Source of the DNA: Sympetrum striolatum | Lineage: Eukaryota > Arthropoda > Insecta > Odonata > Libellulidae | DNA length: 64,000 nt | Assembly: GCA_947579665.1 (NCBI GenBank) | Contig: CANPUZ010000074.1 | Span: 274,001-338,000 of the forward strand | Direction of reading: 5' to 3' | Shown: positions 62,201-64,000 of the stretch, one piece after another | Layout of the letters: each line of letters begins with the position of its first letter | Position numbering within the stretch: position 1 is the stretch's first letter | Notes under the pieces: model-generated | Told to the model about the DNA's origin: nothing | The model's database searches: none | What the model saw: the letters and a program-made list of their open reading frames with translations, nothing else | Position numbers and translations under genes: made by a program

Positions 62201-64000
62201 TAGCGAAATTTTAATTTTTTTCCTCTTTTTTCCCCTTAATTTTCCTTATTTTATCAAGATTTGACCGAAAAAAGCAAGAAAAACGAATGATTTTATCGAA
62301 ATTTCAATTTCTATCCTCTTCTTTTCCCTTAATTTTCCTTATTTTATCGAGATTTGACCAAAAAAAGCAAGAAAAACGAATAATTTCAGCAAAATTTCAA
62401 TTTTTTTCCTCTTTTTTTCCCTTAATTTTCCTTATTTTATCGAGATTTGACCGAAAAAAGCAAGAAAAACGAATAATTTTAGCGAAATATCAATTTTTAT
62501 CATCTTTATTTCCCTTGATTTTCCTTATTTTATCGAGATTTGACCGAAAAAAGCAAGAAAAACGAATAAATTTAGCGAAATATCAGTTTTTATCCTCTTT
62601 TTTCCCTTAATTTTCCTGATTTTATCGAGATTTGACCAAAAAAAGGAAGAAAAACGAATAATTTTAGCGAAATTTCCAATTTTTTTCCAATTTTTTTTCC
62701 CTTAATTTTCCTTATTTTATCGAGATTTGATCGAAAAAAGCAAGAAAAACGAATAATTTTAGCGAAATATCAATTTTTATCCTCTTTTTTTCCCTTAATT
62801 TTCCTTATTTTATCGAGATTTGACCGAAAAAAGCAAGAAAAAACGAATAAGTTTATCGAAATTTCAATTTTTATCATCTTTTTTCCCTTGATTTTCCTTA
62901 TTTTATCGAGATTTGACCGAAAAAAGCAAGAAAAACGAATAATTTTATCGAAATTTCAATTTTTATCATCTTTTTTCCCTTGATTTTCCTTATTTTATCG
63001 AGATTTGACCGAAAAAAGAAAGAAAAACGAATAATTTTAGCGAAATTTTAATTTTTTTCCCTTTTTTTTCCTTAATTTTCCTTATTTTTTCGAGATTTGG
63101 CCGAAAAAAGCAAGTTAAACGAATAATTTTTGCGAAATTTCAATTTTTTTCCTCTTTTTTCCCCTTAATTTTCCTTATTTTATCGAGATTTGACCGAAAA
63201 AAGCAAGAAAAACGAATAATTTTATCGAAAATTCAATTTCTATCCTCTTCTCTTCCTTAATTTTCCTTATTTTATCGAGATTTGACGAAAAAAAGGAAGA
63301 AAAACGAAATTTTAGCGAAATTTCAATTTTTTTCCACTTTTTTTCCCTTAATTTTCCTTATTTTATCGAGATTTGACCGAAAAAAGCAAGAAAAACGAAT
63401 AATTTTAGCGAAATTTCAATTTTTTTCCTCTTTTTTTTCCTTAATTTTCCTTAGTTTATCGAGATTTGACCGAAAAAAGCAAGAAAAACGAATTATTTTA
63501 GCGAAATTTCAATTTTTATCCTCTTTTTTTCCCTTAATTAATTTAGATTTAACCGAAAAAAGCAAGAAAACGGATAATTATAGCGAAATTTTAATTTCTT
63601 TCTTCTTTTTTTCCCTTAATTTTCCTTATTTTATCGAGATTTGACCGAAAAAAGCAAGAAAAACGAATAATTTTAGCGAAATATCAATTTTTATCCTCTT
63701 TTTTTCCCTTAATTTTCCTTATTTTATCGAGATTTGACCGAAAAAAGCAAGAAAAACGAATAAGTTTATCGAAATTTCAATTTTTATCATCTTTTTCCCT
63801 TGATTTTCCTTATTTTATCGAGATTTGACCGAAAAAAGCAAGAAAAACGAATAATTTTATCGAAATTTCAATTTTTATCATCTTTTTTCCCTTGATTTTC
63901 CTTATTTTATCGAGATTTGACCGAAAAAAGAAAGAAAAACGAATAATTTTAGCGAAATTTCAATTTTTTTCCACTTTTTTTCCCTTAATTTTCCTTATTT
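59266..64000 (+). repeat. Satellite sub-block to the window end
   Basis: About 51 monomers of mixed type. Short monomers occur near 59317, 59675, 60030 and 63540, and left-arm and right-arm forms are mixed here. A T-rich tail TTTTCCCTTTTTTTTTTTTC lies near 61470. The third copy of the 915-bp unit is at about 63040-63660. The array runs off the window end without a boundary. No gene seen. Confidence 0.8.

Larger units (their letters stand above)
39747..64000 (+). repeat. 93-bp satellite array, right arm
   Basis: The same satellite continues in the same orientation and phase to the end of the window, about 260 monomers. This arm has its own common variants: short monomers reading TTAATTTAGATTTAACC (from 40770 to about 56010, and 59317, 63540) and a tail GAAATTTCCAATTTTTTTCC AATTTTTTTT-type (near 42020, 43030, 45147, 47085, 48465, 51392, 54337, 62670), which I did not find in the left arm. 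All apparent ORFs are repeat translation. No unrelated sequence was seen. Confidence 0.98.

Noticed and set aside
1..64000. CRISPR array
   Set aside because: Units are contiguous 92-93 bp monomers with variation spread along the unit, not short constant repeats separated by unique spacers; a eukaryotic transposon is present.
1..64000. CENP-B box as sign of a centromeric satellite
   Set aside because: No sequence close to the TTCG...A..CGGG pattern was seen in the monomer; centromere identity cannot be argued from this.
1..64000. Bacterial or phage accessory region
   Set aside because: No bacterial gene, ribosome binding site or tRNA; a piggyBac element with a poly(A) signal and a long satellite array indicate a eukaryote.

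Overview
The window is almost entirely one head-to-tail tandem array of an AT-rich satellite DNA. About 61.4 kb of the 64 kb (1-37111 and 39747-64000) consists of roughly 660 monomers, all in the same orientation. The commonest monomer is 93 bp, with a 92-bp variant (tail ending CCCTTGA) and an about 82-bp short variant. By my count the consensus is about 26% G+C. There are no functional genes, tRNAs, rRNAs or CRISPR arrays. The many open frames of 62-186 codons are satellite translation: 93 is a multiple of 3 and one + strand frame of the consensus has no stop. Their ends are set by where the 92-bp monomers lie.

The array is interrupted once, by a 2635-bp piggyBac-superfamily DNA transposon at 37112-39746. 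It is flanked by the diagnostic TTAA duplication (37108-37111 and 39747-39750) and has short CCC...GGG terminal inverted repeats. It also carries a palindromic subterminal motif in three copies. Its transposase gene is dead: pieces are recognisable from the acidic N-terminus to the C-terminal cysteine-rich domain, but it has stop codons, frameshifts, at least one large internal deletion and a changed first catalytic acidic position. Removing the element and one TTAA restores a normal satellite junction, so it inserted into an existing array.

Organism: eukaryotic. The piggyBac type, the AT-rich satellite and the lack of anything prokaryotic suggest an arthropod, probably an insect. This is inference, because no host gene is present. 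The location is probably pericentromeric, centromeric or other constitutive heterochromatin.

Layout: 1-1.8 kb mixed monomers; 1.8-5.4 kb three tandem copies of a 1.19-1.28 kb higher-order unit; 5.4-7.0 kb mixed; 7.0-14.4 kb a 3.2-3.5 kb higher-order unit in two copies plus a partial third; 13.7-23.5 kb interleaved pairs of about 2 kb blocks copied 4.4-4.5 and 5.4 kb apart; 23.4-35.6 kb a 1.4-1.6 kb higher-order family with a 4.22-kb duplication; 35.6-37.1 kb mixed; 37.1-39.7 kb piggyBac; 39.75-64 kb a second arm with its own variants and tandem units of 1010, 1935, 915 and 834 bp. Several duplicated blocks are nearly identical, which points to recent unequal exchange or segmental amplification (or, less likely, assembly duplication).

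I found no new gene system. The observations most worth a second look are the helical phasing of A/T tracts (nine per 93 bp), the unexpectedly high CpG content with recurrent CpG-to-TpG/CpA variants, the fine-grained higher-order structure, and the precise piggyBac insertion with its palindromic subterminal repeats.
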